DNA of 64,000 bases from Rhynchonema sp. JSB1_4 (GCA_030248065.1 JASAMV010003329.1:1-64000), one strand, 5' to 3'. Shown: positions 11,807 through 26,300, numbered from the stretch's first letter. Numbers and translations: made by a program. Notes: generated from the sequence alone by a model not told the origin.

Positions 11807-14800
11807 AATTTTACTCGAGGCACAGTGAAATAAGTCTCAATTTTCACAAACTGTATTTGCAGTTTATGATTTGAATCTCAGCTTTATTATCGCTGTGAGA
11901 GTGAGAATAGTCAATAGGGGCGAAAGAGTAATTCTGAAAAGCACAAAAATATACACAATATTTGCGCAAGTTCATGATATTTTGCACTGATATTTTCACT
12001 GGATCTGGGGGCGTCTGTTTGCATTATGGGAGGAAAATGGGTGGGTTGCTTTTTTGAAAAGATAAAGAGCACGTACATACACCTAAAACTACAAAGCTTG
12101 AATTGTGTGGATATCTAATGCCCAAACAACATCAGATCATAACAAATAAAGGAAGCTGTAGTCATGCGTCCGTGAGCACAATACCTATTTTTCATCGTTA
12201 TCGTGCAAAGCAACTTGGCCAAGTAATTAAGGTATAGCATATACGTTTGCAGGTTTGGTATGTAGTTGGCTATATTTACAATGGTAATACAACTTGTGAC
12301 CGTGCTGACAAGAGGCAAAAGACGCACATGGTTAATGTCAACGAAGCTCAAAAGTTGTCCTTTATTTGCCAAACGTGCAAAACAATGCGCGTGCAATGCG
12401 CAGGCGTAAACCAATCACAGCGATTACATGCCTCATATAATGCTGAAGCAATATGACGTGCAGTGAGTTATGAGTTGTATGTTTGGGTGATTGGCTTCCC
12501 ACAAGAAAAGAGGAAGTGCAGCAGCTGTGACGATGCAAAAATAGCACAAAATTCAGAACAGTTTTTTTTGCTATGGAAACTAATCGACAGCAAGCACAGA
12601 AGGCAGAACAGCACAGAAAAGTCGAGACATTCGACCGCTCGAATATAAATTTTGCTTCATTTCTCAAGTTGTTGGGAACCAGAAACTATTACGTCCACTT
12701 TGTGTGCGTGACATGCGCACAAGCTCGCTCCGACTTCGCAAATGTGGTGGAACGCGGCAGGCGGCGTAAACAAGCCTATAAAACTTCACCGTGCAGGAAC
12801 AGTTGCGATAACTTGGGTACACTTAAAAAACTGCACGCGCACAAACAATGTAACGGCACTGTTTTACCTAGGTTCAGAAGAAGACTGTATCAGGTACATG
12901 GTGGCTTGAAAGGCCACAAAAACGGCCTTTTTTGGTCAGATAAGCATAAGCTGTTAAACTTTTTTTGAAGCCACCAGCCAAGTACTCACAACGGAACGGA
13001 GGTAGTTTGTGTATCTCTCTGAGCAAAAGATCCTCCAGGGGTGGTACTGTACCAGACGTAAACAACTTTAATGAACTTGAACGTGGGGTGTCGGATGAAA
13101 ATCAATCCCACGACAAAAACAAGCTGTTTGTGTTGTGGTGCTTGAGAAAAAACTGAATAGTAAATTACCATCGTCTGTTTGTGAGGCACTTAGTATAGGT
13201 TGTTGGACCTCGAAGTAAACAGGTGCTTTGAAGCTCCGGTTTGGATAATTATCGTTCCTAAAGTAATCGAAAAAGCGCCAGGAAGACGAGAAATCCAAAT
13301 GAATTCCAAACGAGTATGCTGACTCCGGCTTGGACAAAATGCGCGCGGCGCGCGAAAAAATTTGCAATGATTTTTCGCGCGCGATTGCATGCAATATTGT
13401 GAAATCTGATCGTTATGCGCGCGACTTGGCACCGTACCTGGCAGAGCGCGGTATGGTTGAAACGAGACTGACAGAGAAAAAACGTTTTTGGCACGGAATT
13501 AACCATTAAACTGCGCGTTTCCCTTCTATAATTCCACGTGAATCAGCACGAGCGAGTGGTCAAAAAACGGTTAAACGCGCGACAATTTCAAAAACAAGAA
13601 TATAAAGAGGCACAAAATCAAAGCGACGACGACAAGCACGACACGATAACTGGTACGAAAGCTCAAGGTTACTTTGGGCACGTGTGCGCCTGCAGTCATG
13701 TACCCACTACCCCACATCAAAGGCGCCACTTTGAACTTCTCAGGTATCCTCTAATTCAGTTTAGGTTGCGCTGCACTCGGGCTCTATCAAAGCATGAAAT
13801 TGTTTCATGATTGAAAACAAATTTGTGCCCAAGAACTGTTGTCTTTTATTATGTACCCCCGAGACTGGTGATAAATTTGAATCACACGTCCTCACGTGAC
13901 CAGATTGGCATGATGAATCATTCAGTGGCCAGATGTGAGGATAAAAAGTATAATAGGATATGTACGTGTCGATTCTTAAGCAAAATATGTCAACAAACAA
14001 GCTCAGCGGGTGATCCAATCTCATGCATGTTTACCTGTCTATAACCTAAAAACTGATGCTGAAACACCAATAAGCTTAGTCAAACAGACCCCAGCGCGGC
14101 AGGGGAACTTGTGGATTGGGAACGAACCGACACGTTTAAGTACCAATGTTTCTCCGGTTTCAGATATTGATGTGCCCACATCCAAAAGAAATTTTACGCT
14201 CCTGCGCACACATGATCGAAGTCAAAATTTACAAACACGGTCTGTAGAAATGGAACGAGACAACAAACACAGACAATTTGCACACTTCTCATTATGTTTT
14301 CGCACAACACGAGCAGAAAAAACACTTTCAGACATATGTACATACAGTAGGTTTACCACCTGTGAAAGTGAACGAGTGAAAAAAGGGCAAAAACATATTT
14401 ATTTTGAACACGTGTGTGTATGTTTTTCTTGAACGCACAGACCCAAAACTAAACTTGCGTAACCGACAACCGAATTGCATTGTTGTCTGGAAGCAAAGCG
14501 TAACGTCTGCGGCTGCGCGAACAGACTGGCAGAAAAGTTAAAAATAGAGTGGAAAATAACAAAAAAATTTGTCGATGATTTACGCAAGCGCGATATGACG
14601 CATTTGCGGGATTTATTTGGGCGCTGCGCAAGAATAACAAAATGGTTAGTCAGACTCAGACGTTTTATTTTTATTTTCATGTGGGTATGGGTAGAGAAGT
14701 TGCATAATTCAAACCAGGCGCGCTTGAATCAACAATGTCGTCCAACAGACCATAAGTTTGTGTTTGTTATCAACGTGTTTTATGTTATTTTTGCAATAAC

Positions 14801-17800
14801 AAATGTGTCTGATATCACAGACGAATACCTATGTAGGTACAGTACCTACCGTAGTTTCTCGCATTTAGGTATATATCAGTCAGGTGATCTTGGAAACTTC
14901 TCAGGTACGGCAAACAAAATGCTCAGCAGTCTGCCATTTCTGTTTTTCGACACACAGATAAATCGGAGGGGATAAACAGCACTGTTTTCTGTGAGTAGGT
15001 ACCCAACTTAGCCGCACATGTTAAATACCATTGGCCAGAAAAATATGAATCTGACAGACTTTTGACGTCACTGGCCGACTACTTTCACTTCACTATCCAT
15101 CTCAACTGCTGCTTTTTCAGTGAAACAAGACAATCTACGAGTTTAATTGCACCGCTCTACGTCAGAGGGAAAGTTCTTGATAAACAAAATAATCAGCATA
15201 AAATTGTTTCCATACCGCCACTACTCGTGAACATTTTTCAGATTATAACAGATTAAACAGCTTTTGCGTTGCGGAAAGAAGAGGAAAACTACAGTAGTTC
15301 AGAAGTTCACTTCAAAGCGTTATCGAAATAAACGGCGAAATTATGTGCTTGCCGTCAGCACCTAAACGTGGCATATGTTTACCATCCATGAATAATCGAC
15401 GCACAACGCAAAAAAGGTATTTCCACCGTCAAGCAACATGAACAATTTTGTCACACATGTGCGTCAACAAACATTTCAAAAGTTTAAAGTTCATGTGTTG
15501 GACATGATGCTTCTGAGAACCAAAAACATAAAGACTCGTGGTTCTGGTCTCAGGCGGTGACACATCTGCTTGGGAACAAATGCATCAGGAATATGCGTTT
15601 CAAAAGACTACAATATTGACGGCCATCAGAGACTTCGTCACAGTGTGTTTGAAACACGTGGCTGAACCAAAACATGTTGTTTCATCCCATTGCACGGCAG
15701 AGGCATTCGCTGTTAACTCTGTTTATTGGTGATGTTTCAACGACATAATTCACCGAACGGGAACTCATTTTCTTCAAAATGGCTTCAGCCAGCAGCAAAT
15801 AGCGGCAAGGCACATCACAAACCTCACACTCACAAACTATGCAAACGCGGCCTCAGCATTATGGACATGGGTGGGGTGGTGACAGACGGCGTAAACAACT
15901 TTTTGGTATTTTCGTGTTTTTTTCACGAAAATTACGGCATCGTTGCTGACTCTGCACCAACAATGTACACATGGACAGCAAAGCAAACATTGTCGCTGAG
16001 GTGTTGTGTGAACATGCTGTTCTACCTGTATGTGTGTCAACACTATGTGAAACATCAATGAACAGAGCGCCGTCCGTGAATGAACACAGCGGAATGTGCG
16101 TACATTACGCTTGACAGATGTTTCAGAACGCCTGTAAAAAATACAGTGAACGCATTCAAACACGCCAGACCGAGCCTGATCCATTTTGGCTGCGGGCACA
16201 TGACACGATTGTGGATAACACGAACAACAACGCGTCACAAACAAGCCATCTGTTTTTTTTTTCGTTTGGGTTTGCACAGGCCTTCGTGTAGGTAATGTTG
16301 GAGTGAAGTGTGCTGTGCAATGTTCTGGCTGGGGCAGGCGCAACGTGTGACAACAGGATTGCCAAAATGACGTCGGTAAAATCGCACATAAACAACAGAA
16401 ACCTGACGATTCTCGTGCATACCAACTAGCCAATGAAACTCCGCGGCAGCGTTTTATTGTCCAAGGTGCGCGAAGCCAAAAAAAACACCGGGTGTAGACA
16501 GCGTCGTTTTTGCAAAACAAAATGCACCTATGCGTACATACTTGTACACGCCTCAGCTCAATAGCTTTCAAAACCACGTGACCGACGTAAACATTGCAGC
16601 GGAGCGGAGGACTACAGAAAAACATCGCGTACGGGCGTGGTACACACTAAGATAATGGGGGGCACTTATTTGGGCGTTATTGGCTGCATCAATCAAAAAA
16701 CTCAAGTGAAACAAGATTAGTCACACGTCATGCGCTGAATGACTGAGCAGTTCAAACACCCAACTGCCATGACGTTGTTTGCCCGATCGCAGCTGATGTT
16801 CACATGACGGGGATTTGAAAGCAAAAAAGTGCGTGAATGGCAGCATGCAAGTTCGATGATACAATTTGATCATGCCTTTATGCGCTCTGTACATTGAAGC
16901 ACTGTGGTTTCGGTGATCAAAGGTATTCATTGCAAGTCCATATCCATTGATCGAGCACCTATGTAAATGCATCGCAAAGCCATTTGGCTTGACAGTTGAC
17001 AATGCTTTAGTGCTGTGCCATAGCACCAAATCATCCGAGCTTGCGTTGGATGCTAAATTGAGCGTGCACATATAGCAATGTTGCGGATCAGTTTGTCCAA
17101 TTGGGCAGCGGGCCAACGTAAACAGAGAGTAGCGAATGCCGTTTTTTGCTGATTATAAACTTTATATTTTCCGCGCCGCATTGGCACCAAATTGTGCGCA
17201 AAATAAAAACAAACACCTGACTGGGCTGGCCAAGTCAATTCTGGCGTAAACCCGTCGAGATAATAAACATTATTGTGGTACTGTTTGCACCAGCAGGTGA
17301 GAGCCCCCGATCTGAATCGGCAAAAATTCCAATAGTGTTATTTCAGCCAGTTTGCAGACAATGTCGGCCACCAAGATTTTTTTCGTATCGACTCAGACAA
17401 ACCACCATCATAACAGGCAAACACGATTGGTTTGTTTTCCAATTTGTTCCCAAGCAACGAAACAGATATCGCCTGGTCGTCCAAAAGCCTGGAAGTTGGG
17501 AGGGAGCCAGATCCGCATAACGAGATCATGGAAGAGACTGCACAAATTTATACATCTGTATACCTGCAACAACAGAACAGGTATATTATCATGTCAGCTA
17601 GTTGAGTCAGTTAGTTTTTCGCATACACAGTATAGCACCGCAAAAAAGCTGGCTGAGTTCCGACTGGCTTGACATGAAATCGCGCCTGTCTTGTCTCATG
17701 CATGGCACCATGGTGAACATTAATTGGCAACAGATTAATATTAATGTAATTAATTATATTATAATAGGTACTTTATATTCTCCGTTGAAGACGTTTGGTA

Positions 17801-19104
17801 CTCTGAAAAAACACACTGACAAAACAGACCGACGTAACTGACTGATACAACATATGACAATACTAGGAAGCCACATGGGTGCTACAGTACGACATTGTCA
17901 AACTGTCAGTTCCGCTATGGTCTCGATTGGACAGGAAATAACAACATGCACGCAGGCACCCCAAAGTGTTGACAAAAAGCCGAGTTTTGTTTCTGGCTTG
18001 TGTGTGGCCAGGTAAAAGAAAATCTCATAAATGCCAACAACTCATACACATACTGTACATGAGTGCAGATAAGTGACTGGCAAGAAACACATTCTTGTCG
18101 TTGATTGCAGTGGTGGTGACCGTTGTTGAATGCTGACGTACATGTACGTGTTGGTCAAACTCGATTAATCAGGCATGACCGACTCGATGGAAACACAAAA
18201 TAACTCGACACACAAACTACAGAATGATATGGAGCAAACGTGACATAGCAATACCACCCGTGCTCATTTGGATGTTGTTTTTGTTGGCAAAATGTCGCTA
18301 CCATAAACAAAAAAGGCACCGATGGCGCACGTGTCGTGTCGTGTCACGTGTAGTGGACCTATAACTACCGTAATGCGTAGTTTTCATGGCGGCGCTCACC
18401 CAAATTTTCGTGGGAAATTCTGCATGACATCAGAAAAGTTTCAGCCACGCATGGGCATGGCGTCATACCATCTGACGACCGTAATTTATGACGATGTTTA
18501 CCACTTTTCAAGCTTTTGTGTAGATGTTTACGCGCGCGAGACCACGTCGGAACCAAAAAACTTATATTTGCTCCATGAGTATTCGGCCACGAAGGCACAG
18601 CTGGCTGGCTCAGCTGGCCTGGTGATTTCCTGATTTTTAGCAACTTTACTGTTGATTAAAAAGTGGTTGTTCTGCACTAGTCCAGAAAAAAGTAAATCCA
18701 ACTATGTAGAGGCGGGAGCTTTAAGTGGAAATTGTCCACCTAGTGCCCCCGAGGGCTCTGGGAGGGGACTTTATGTGGAAAGCGCCGGCGTGCTGCCATG
18801 TTTGATACAAGAAGCTCAAACAAGATTATTTTTGTTGTTGCCGAGGTCGGCTTACGTGTCAGAAATAGGCATGGTCCATATTTTAATATGATGTTGACGC
18901 GATATCGTGTCAGATGGTGACAAAACACCGGCTTAATGATGTGTGATGTTGTTTATGCTCTGTTTGACAACAAAAAAAATTGTGGAACGATTTATAATTA
19001 ACATTTTACAAGAGCAAAAAGAATCGCACATTTTTAACCAGAATAAATTCGAGGGACCAATAATCATCATCACGGATTCGTTTGCCGATGTGACCGCACT
19101 GAAC
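11807..19104. other. 7.3-kb intergenic stretch, no gene supported
   Basis: Many short open frames on both strands, none with recognisable domains, matching splice sites or codon-like composition. It holds several copies of the dispersed ATGTTTCA word (for example 15732, 16048, 16118) and a diverged TTTAAGTGGAAA repeat at about 18711-18784. No RNA gene recognised. Confidence 0.45.
18711..18784. repeat. copy of the TTTAAGTGGAAA repeat
   Basis: GCTTTAAGTGGAAATTGTCC then CACCTAGTGCCCCCGAGGGC and CTTTATGTGGAAAG match the 3172-3258 copy in order and spacing. Confidence 0.5.
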
Positions 19105-19977
19105 ATGGGTCAAACGCCGTCGAAAAATAGAAGCAAAAGATCACAACAAAAGTCAGCGAACAGCAAACAAACAACAAATATGAACGCAACCGACACAGAC
19201 CTACCCAGAGGCGCTATCGACAAGTTTGTTTGGACTGATTTTTACCGTTTCTTTTCGAGAGATCCACAAACTTGTTTGATTTGTAGCAGAAAATGATTGC
19301 GCATTAGAACTTCGCATTCTAATTCGCACGCTAACGCATTCTGAACTGATCGTGAAGCTTGTTATCATGTCCATTGATGTCTGATTTGATGGAGACGATG
19401 TTGTGCGCGATGCTGACTTGTAACTTCTAAGAAAGTTTTTAATAAATCGTGAGTTCAATTCTGAGTCTATTTTTAGAGAAAGGGCTGCGACGGTGAAAAA
19501 AGCGATCTCCGATGCCAAATTCTTTCACGGATATCTATCAATCGACGACACGCACAAATTGTTGGAAGAGAATGGTGACTGGTTGCTGCGACTGCAGCCG
19601 ATGAACGGAATTGTGCGTTTTAATTTTGTTAAAATCAATGACAATTAATATTTTCAAGTGATGTCAATTAATATTTCGGTTTCCAGGACCAAATCGTGCT
19701 TTCAGTCAAATGGGAGAACACGCCGCGTCACGTGATCATCGCCGTCGACGACCGCGGCTATTTCGGCGTCGATTTCATGCGATTCGAGTTAGTTGTGTTT
19801 TTTGTCAGATTTTTAATAAGAAATATATTGAAATTAGTTTTTCCTAATTAAAGATCGATCAACCATCTGCTCTGGCATTACATTGAGTGGCACAAGGCGA
19901 TCACGTTGGCCGGCGGCGCACGATTGACGCGAATGATTCACAAAGACCCAACGGTCGATCGTTCAGACGAAACATAA
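19105..19977 (+). CDS. small SH2-domain protein with N-myristoylation signal, 4 exons
   Basis: Exons 19105-19223, 19477-19612, 19687-19787 and 19854-19977 give 159 residues. The N-terminus MGQTPSK fits the myristoylation consensus (Gly2, small residue at 6, basic at 7), followed by a basic Ser/Lys/Asn-rich linker to about residue 40. Residues about 55-145 are one SH2 domain: FFHGYL, then GDWLLR with the phosphotyrosine-binding Arg at about 78, QIVLSVKW, HVIIAV, and SINHLLWHYI near the end. This resembles nematode Fer-like SH2 domains, but no kinase or SH3 follows and a stop comes 20 residues later. Inferred role: membrane-tethered phosphotyrosine adaptor or a competitor of SH2 kinases. The first donor (GTTTGT) is weak but phase fits. 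Confidence 0.82.
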
Positions 19978-20953
19978 ACACTATTCAAACCCAGACACGA
20001 TTTGATTATGAAATGAAGACAGTGATTTTATGATCACATTCTGGCCAATTCACCTCAATCTTTGTCCATCTTTATGAAACGACTATTATATTGAATACCA
20101 GAATGATTCCTCCAATCGAACTATAGTGAACACTCATTGTTGAAGTGAACGAAGCCCCCAAATGAGCGCTTATCTCGCTGCAGATTTTCCCTTCCGCCTG
20201 ACACTTGTAATATTGCCGAAAGGTTGCGATGGCACCACTGACTGATAACTGAGAATGAGAATATGAATGTAAAGATAAAGGCAAATAGACGACGATAAGC
20301 TTTGATGAGTCACTTGCGCGTAACTGCGACGACAACACAGTCCTGGTATGACTTGCTGGTCGACACCACAACAGGATGCAATGTGATCCGCGTGCGATAA
20401 CGTGAATGCGTGATGTCAAGTGAACCAGCGAAAGAATGGAGTCACCCAGAAATGAAGGCAGGCATCATGAAACCGGCTGACGCGAAGGATCATTCTCTTG
20501 CTTTACATTTTGCGCCATTTTGCGCACGATGAAAGTAATCTTGAGACAGATGGATGGACGCATCTGGTTCTTCTGGATAGAAAACACCACACCGACACTG
20601 CATTCCCTGAAATACAAAGGGGTTTTATTTTTTCACTCGGTCATTTTCAAAAAAATCGTTTTCACTGTTCGTCGAGATGCCGTCGAGAGAGCGTTCAAAT
20701 CCAGAGTTGGTAAAGAAACAAAAAGAAAAAAATTTTTCTTTTTGTTCCTGAGGAAAAAAATGAGAAGGAAAAAATTAAAAAAAAACGGAAAAAAATGGGC
20801 ATTTAAGAAAATCTGATTTTCAGGGGAAAAAATTTAAAAAAATATAAAAAAAACAACTGTGCCAGAAAAAAATGGTCCTCGGAGTTCGGGGCCCCTCGGA
20901 GTTCTCCACTATGAAATAAAAGAGAAATGAGAGAATTTTTGTACTGCGGCAGT
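19978..20953. other. intergenic, nothing recognised
   Basis: The 3' flank of the SH2 gene, then A-rich low-complexity sequence (20700-20860) leading into the element nest. No gene seen. Confidence 0.4.
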
Positions 20954-21481
20954 CAGAGATCGGAAACGGGCCGGGTCGGGTAAAGTCGGCCCGGCCCGGC
21001 CCGGTCGGCGAAAAATCCGGCCCGGTGGAGGACTGCAGGTCGGCCCGGCCCGGCCCGTTTTGGCTCGTGTGTGGACACTTGTTGAATGTATGACAAAAAT
21101 AATAAATGTCATATTTGTCATAAATGTTTTTGTTCCCGGATGACCCCCTAGCTCGGCCAGTCTGTACAGTAGGTAAGGTAGGTTGATTGCAGGCAGGCTT
21201 TTTTGGTGGTACAGTGGGTGGGTTGATGGCAAAGGCCTGGGTATGGGATTGGTAAGCTACACCTACACCACTGCTTCTTTCTTCAAAACGATGACTTGAA
21301 AGATCAAGAACTAGGAAATGTTATTGCGCGAAGCGCAAAAATTTTAAAATTTTGGTTTAAAAAGTGGTAATTTCGTTCGAATTTAGGCATACCGGCCCGG
21401 CCCGGTCCCCCCAAATCTCCGGCCTGGCCCGGTCGACCAAGTCCAAAATCGCGGCCCGGCCCGGCCCGTTTCCGATCTCTG
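20954..21481. mobile_element. hAT-like element, GGCCCGG-word family
   Basis: Ends CAGAGATCGGAAACGGGCC / GGCCCGTTTCCGATCTCTG with an exact 8-bp target duplication GCGGCAGT (20946-20953, 21482-21489). The arms are built of reiterated GGCCCGGCCCG. The interior holds parts of a second family (GGTACAGT and CTACACCACTG words), so it is probably itself nested. Confidence 0.75.
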
Positions 21482-22078
21482 GCGGCAGTGCGGCAGGCAA
21501 GGCATCGGATCAGAGGTCGCAATCGGGCCGGGTTTGGCCGGCCCGGCCCGAGCCCCCAAATCTGCGGCCCGGCCCGACCCGAACCCCCCAAATCTCCGGC
21601 GTCCGGCCCGGCCCGAACCCCCAGATCTCCGGGCGGCCCGGCCCGAATGGCTCAAAATCGGTATTTTTTGTCCCAAATAGGCAAAAAATCGCGCGCTACG
21701 CGCGGATTTAGTACCTTTAAGTACATTTTCATTAATATTTACACATTATTACCTACTTAGTACACTATACTATACCTTGATTTTTGGCGACCCCCCCACC
21801 ATCTATCTATCGTCAACAACTTTGGGTCGACCCCCCCCCCAGATTTCGGACTTGGGTCATCTATCTATCGTCAACACATTTCGGGTCCCAATCTATCTAT
21901 CGTCAACACTCTGACCAAGTACTACACTGGGCATGGGGCAATGCCCAATACCCAATACCCAATATCACCCAATACCCAATACCTGGTATTGATTGGGTAC
22001 CCAATACCAGGTATTGGGTGCCGGTGCCGGCACTGTAGTGGCTGGGGGGGATGGGGGGGATTCCCCCCCCCCTAAGGG

Positions 22079-22460
22079 CAGTGATGTAGTTGGTCGGAGC
22101 AAGAAAGCTAGCTAGCTGGAGGGGTCCGGCGCAAGAAAGCTAGCTAGCTAGCCGGGTACCCCGATTTGGGGGGTATTGGTCCAGAAGTCAAAAACAGGGG
22201 TATAAAAATTGGTCGAAATTATGCTAAAATAAGCCTTAAAATGCGTGTTTTTGTGCATGTGTGAGAAAATTTGAACGAATTTGACCATTTTGGCCCATAA
22301 AATGGTCATTTTGGCACTAAAATCAACACTTTTTTTACTTGGTGACCGGAGCAAGAAAGCAAGCTAGCGAGTTTGGGGGGGTATGGGTTCCGGAGCAAGA
22401 AAGCTACCTAGCAGTTGGGGAGGGTAATACCCCCCCATACCCCCCCCAACCACATCACTG
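22079..22460. mobile_element. hAT-like element, GCAAGAAAGCTAGC-word family
   Basis: Ends CAGTGATGTAGTTGG / CCAACCACATCACTG with an exact 8-bp duplication CCTAAGGG (22071-22078, 22461-22468). Subterminal GGAGCAAGAAAGCTAGC occurs near both ends. It is inserted into another repeat block. Confidence 0.78.
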
Positions 22461-23583
22461 CCTAAGGGGTATCTATCTCGAGTCAACCCTTAGGGGGGGA
22501 TAGGGGGAAGGGTATCTATCTCGAGCCGACCCCAAAGGGTATCTCGAGTAAGCAGATTTATGCTTTTCAAAGGCAAAAATAGGTGTTTTTCGACCTCGGA
22601 ACCCCTAAAAATCGCGCGCTCCGCGCGCAAACACCCAAAAATGGTCATTTTAGGCCAATTTTCGGCAAAAATGTCAAAACGTACCCATTTTTAGGCCAAT
22701 TTTGCAGTAAAATTACATGCAAAAAACGGCCTTTTTTCGCCTTTTGACGGACCATAGGGGTATCTTGGGTAGCCTCTGGGGGGTATCTCGAGTAAGTCCG
22801 AAACCTTCCCCCCCTAGGGTATCTTGGGTCGATTGGCCTGCCACCACACTGGGTGCCGGTATTGGGTATTGGGTGTGGGCCTGGTATTGGGTATTGGGTA
22901 TTGGATTGGGTCTTTTCCAGGTATTGGGTGCAGTGCTGTGGCTGGGGGGGGGGGTCCCGGTCCCGGCCCGGTCCCCCCAAATCTCCGGCCCGGCCCGGTC
23001 GACCAACTCCAAAATCGCGGCCCGTTTCCGATCTCTGCTGCCCGCCCCGCCCTGGTACACTACCTCCCTACCCGTCCCGCCCTGGTACCCTACCCCCCTA
23101 CCCGCCCCGCTCTGGTACCCTACCCGCCCCGATTTTTGCCCTCAAAAAGCCCATTTTTCGGTCAAAAACAGGGTTTTTTTTCAAAATTCACCAGGTGCAA
23201 CTTAGGTGCAACCCCCCAATTTTTAGGTGCAAGCTGGCCAAAGTAGGTGCAACCCCTATTTTGGACAAAAAACGCCAATTTTAGGCTTTTTTGCCAGGTT
23301 GTGTGTTCAATGCTATTTGCGTGCTTTTAGAAGTTCAATAAAGTGGTAACACAATGAATGGTTTTTCCTTTAGCAAAAGCAAACTTTTCAGGGAAAGTTC
23401 AACATTTTGTAGCACATTTTATACTAGTTTCATTATTGAGAACCGATTGAGAAGAAAACGAAACAGTAAAATTTTCATGTCACCATATCCACATTTGAGG
23501 GTCACGTACGAATCAATTACTTTCGCTGTTCATTTACTGTGTGGGTGTCTAATAATATTGTCATGCTCTGCTCTAGTTCTAGT

Positions 23584-23941
23584 CAGTGTAGTTCCCGGGG
23601 GGAGGGGGTCCCCTCCGTCCTACGATACACTAACCGCCGCACCAGGTACACTAACCACCGCAATTTTTGCCTAAAATAGGCATTTTTAGCCCAAGATAGG
23701 CATTTTAGGCCTAAAATGGGTAATTTTTAGGTCAATGTTGTCAAAAGTAGCCAAAATACTCTATTTATGGAGAACTTTTTCCAAAAAAGAGCAAAACTAG
23801 GTCAAATTTTTTACCTCAATGAAGGACTTTTCCTGAATTTTGGTCTTCCCCCTCCTTCCCCCCACAGGGAGGTACACTAACCGTCGCACCGACAAAGTGG
23901 GTAGGTTCACTAACCGCCTCGCCGGACCAGGAACTACACTG
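23584..23941. mobile_element. hAT-like element, GGTACACTAACC-word family
   Basis: Ends CAGTGTAGTTCC / GGAACTACACTG. The flanks GTTCTAGT and ATCCTAGT agree at 6 of 8 positions, as expected of an old duplication. GGTACACTAACCGCC words occur near both ends. Related to the copy at 31157-31494. Confidence 0.65.
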
Positions 23942-24858
23942 ATCCTAGTACAGCATGTATTTGTTTTGAATCTTATCACCAGCACACCAGGTACTAACTG
24001 TGTACGAAGTCAATCAGATCAATATTTTTTGTCGATGTCTGTCGACCAAATGCTTCGATGGAATTTATTGGAAGGAATGAAAGGCCGCGCAGCGCATTTT
24101 TTTTGTTTCTAAGCTTTCCAACCTTAAAAGATGCTGTATAAATGCTAAATTAAGCAAATAAGGGCCCAAAATTTTAGGTGTAACCTTGCACCTAACCCTG
24201 AATTTTTAGGTGCAATTCTGATTTTTTAGGTGCAAATTGCACCTAAAAAGTGTCTAAAAAAAACTATGGTCAAAAATGACCAAATTTCGACCGAAAACCC
24301 TTAAAAGTGCAAAAAATCGCGCGCTACGCGCGATATATGCACTTTATAGCATATAAAAATAGGCACCCAAAAAACTTGTATTGTACCCTACCCGCCCCGA
24401 AAAATCTTCCCCCCCCCACCCCCGATGTCCCCCCCCGCCCAAGAGCCCAGGTGCACTACCCCCCTACCCCCCCCCGATTTTTCCACCTATGTACCCTACC
24501 CGCCCCGCAAAAGTAGCCACAGCACTGATTGGGTGCCACCCAATACCCCTGTTTTGCCCTATTTTTCTCCTCCAGAGCCCTGATATGGTGAAAAATTTTC
24601 ACTTTTTTAGCCTTTGAAATCGCTTTTTTAGCTGCAATGTTAAGAAGAATGAGAAATTCAGTCATATTTTACTTAGTATTCGATCAAAAACCTAAAACAG
24701 GCCCATTTTTTGAAAAAAGTTTGGAATTTTTGGGTATTGGGTCGGTATTGGGCATTGGGTATTGGCTTGGGTCAAAAAATCGGTATTGCCCCCATGCCTA
24801 GTGTGGCTGGGGGGAGGTGGGGGGTCCCCCCTTAGGTACAGTAGGTAGGTGCAGTGTA

Positions 24859-25204
24859 GTGGCAGGCCCATGTGTGGGAGGTAAGTATGATGCGGGGTTG
24901 GGACCGGAAGCGTGAGGGGTATGATTTTGGTCACCCAAAAAGGCGAAAAACCACCGTTTTTGTGATACAATTTTGGCCAAAAATTGAGGTAAAAATAGTA
25001 CTTTTTCCAAATTTTCGCCGAAAATCGCCTAAAAATAGGTATTATGGGTGGGTTTGCGCGCGGAGCGCGCGATTTTTGGGAAAATAAGGTCGAAAAACAC
25101 CGATTTTTGCCTTAAAAAGATATATAAAATTGCTTGTGAGAGGTATGATTTGGAGTTGTGAGAGGTAAGTACTCAACCCCCCCCCCCCCCCCGGCCACTA
25201 CTAT
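24859..25204. mobile_element. diverged hAT-like element, same terminal type as 45695-46089
   Basis: Left end CAGTGTAGTGGCAGG, right end GGCCACTACTATG, with GTGAGAGGTATGAT-type words inside and a central GCGCGCGGAGCGCGCG palindrome near 25057. No clear target duplication. Confidence 0.45.
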
Positions 25205-26300
25205 GGGTAGGTGGATTGACGCGCCATCCTGGTACAGTCGGTAGGTAGCCGCCCCCGGCTGGTACAGTAGGTTGATAGTTTTGGCTCAAAATGGTATAAA
25301 ATCGATATTTTTCACTCCAAATAGGCGAAAAATCGCGCGCTGCGCGCGAAATTGGCGTTTTAGACCACATTTTCATCAAAATTTAGACATCAAAAATTTT
25401 GTTCCCCCCCCAAGCTCGGCCGGTACAGTAGGTAGGTTGGTTGCAGGCCTTTCTGGTGGTACAGTAGGTTGATTGCACGCCTGGGTAGCCACACCACTGG
25501 ACAATACTGATCACTTACTTGCTGAATCCGTCAGAAATTTTAGTATTTCTGACAAAAAAATCCCTACTTTTTCAGTAAAATAAGTCACTTCAGAAGCTTC
25601 GGGCCAGGGTGCCCGGCCCGGCCCGACCCTCCAAATCTCCGGCCCGGCCCGAGCCAAAAGCCCAAATACCCAAAATGAAAAAAGGAACAAGCGAAAAAAA
25701 CACTCAAGCCCCGGGTCATGGATACCAGTGGTGTAGTTGGGAAATCAAAAACAGAACAACCCAAAACAAACAACCAACCCAAAAAAAAAACGGAGGGGGG
25801 GGTTGCTCCCTAAAATAAAAAATCTCGGATACCCAGGGGTGTTTTCAAAAAAGGTCAATTTTTTAGAGGAAAATCGAGCAAAATCGGTGTTGAAACCGCA
25901 AAAATGGTTATTTTGGGGGTTATGCTTGCGCCAGCAAGCGATTTTGAACATTTTGGAGCTAAAAATAGGCGATTTTTACGGTTTTCGGAAAAATTTTAAT
26001 GCAGGATACCTACCCCTGGGTGAAAAAATCAAGATACCGGATACCGGATACTAGGGGAAGTTACTCCCCCTTCCCCCCTCAACGACACCACTGCAGTGAA
26101 TTAATAGGGGCTCCCGGAACAGAGCCCCCCCCCGTAATAGAAGAGCCCCCCAAAATGGGGTCAGTGAATTAATAGAGCCCCCTTCTATTTAGGTTTTTAC
26201 GGTATTTTTCAGCCTAAATAGGCAAAAAATCGCGCGCTACATGCGCATTTACTACATCTAAGTACATTTTCATTAATATTTACAAATTATTACCCACTTA

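Noticed and set aside
15837..16625. 262-residue minus-strand open frame
   Set aside because: His/Cys/Arg-rich random composition, no domain, no splice support. A chance frame in a GC-balanced stretch.
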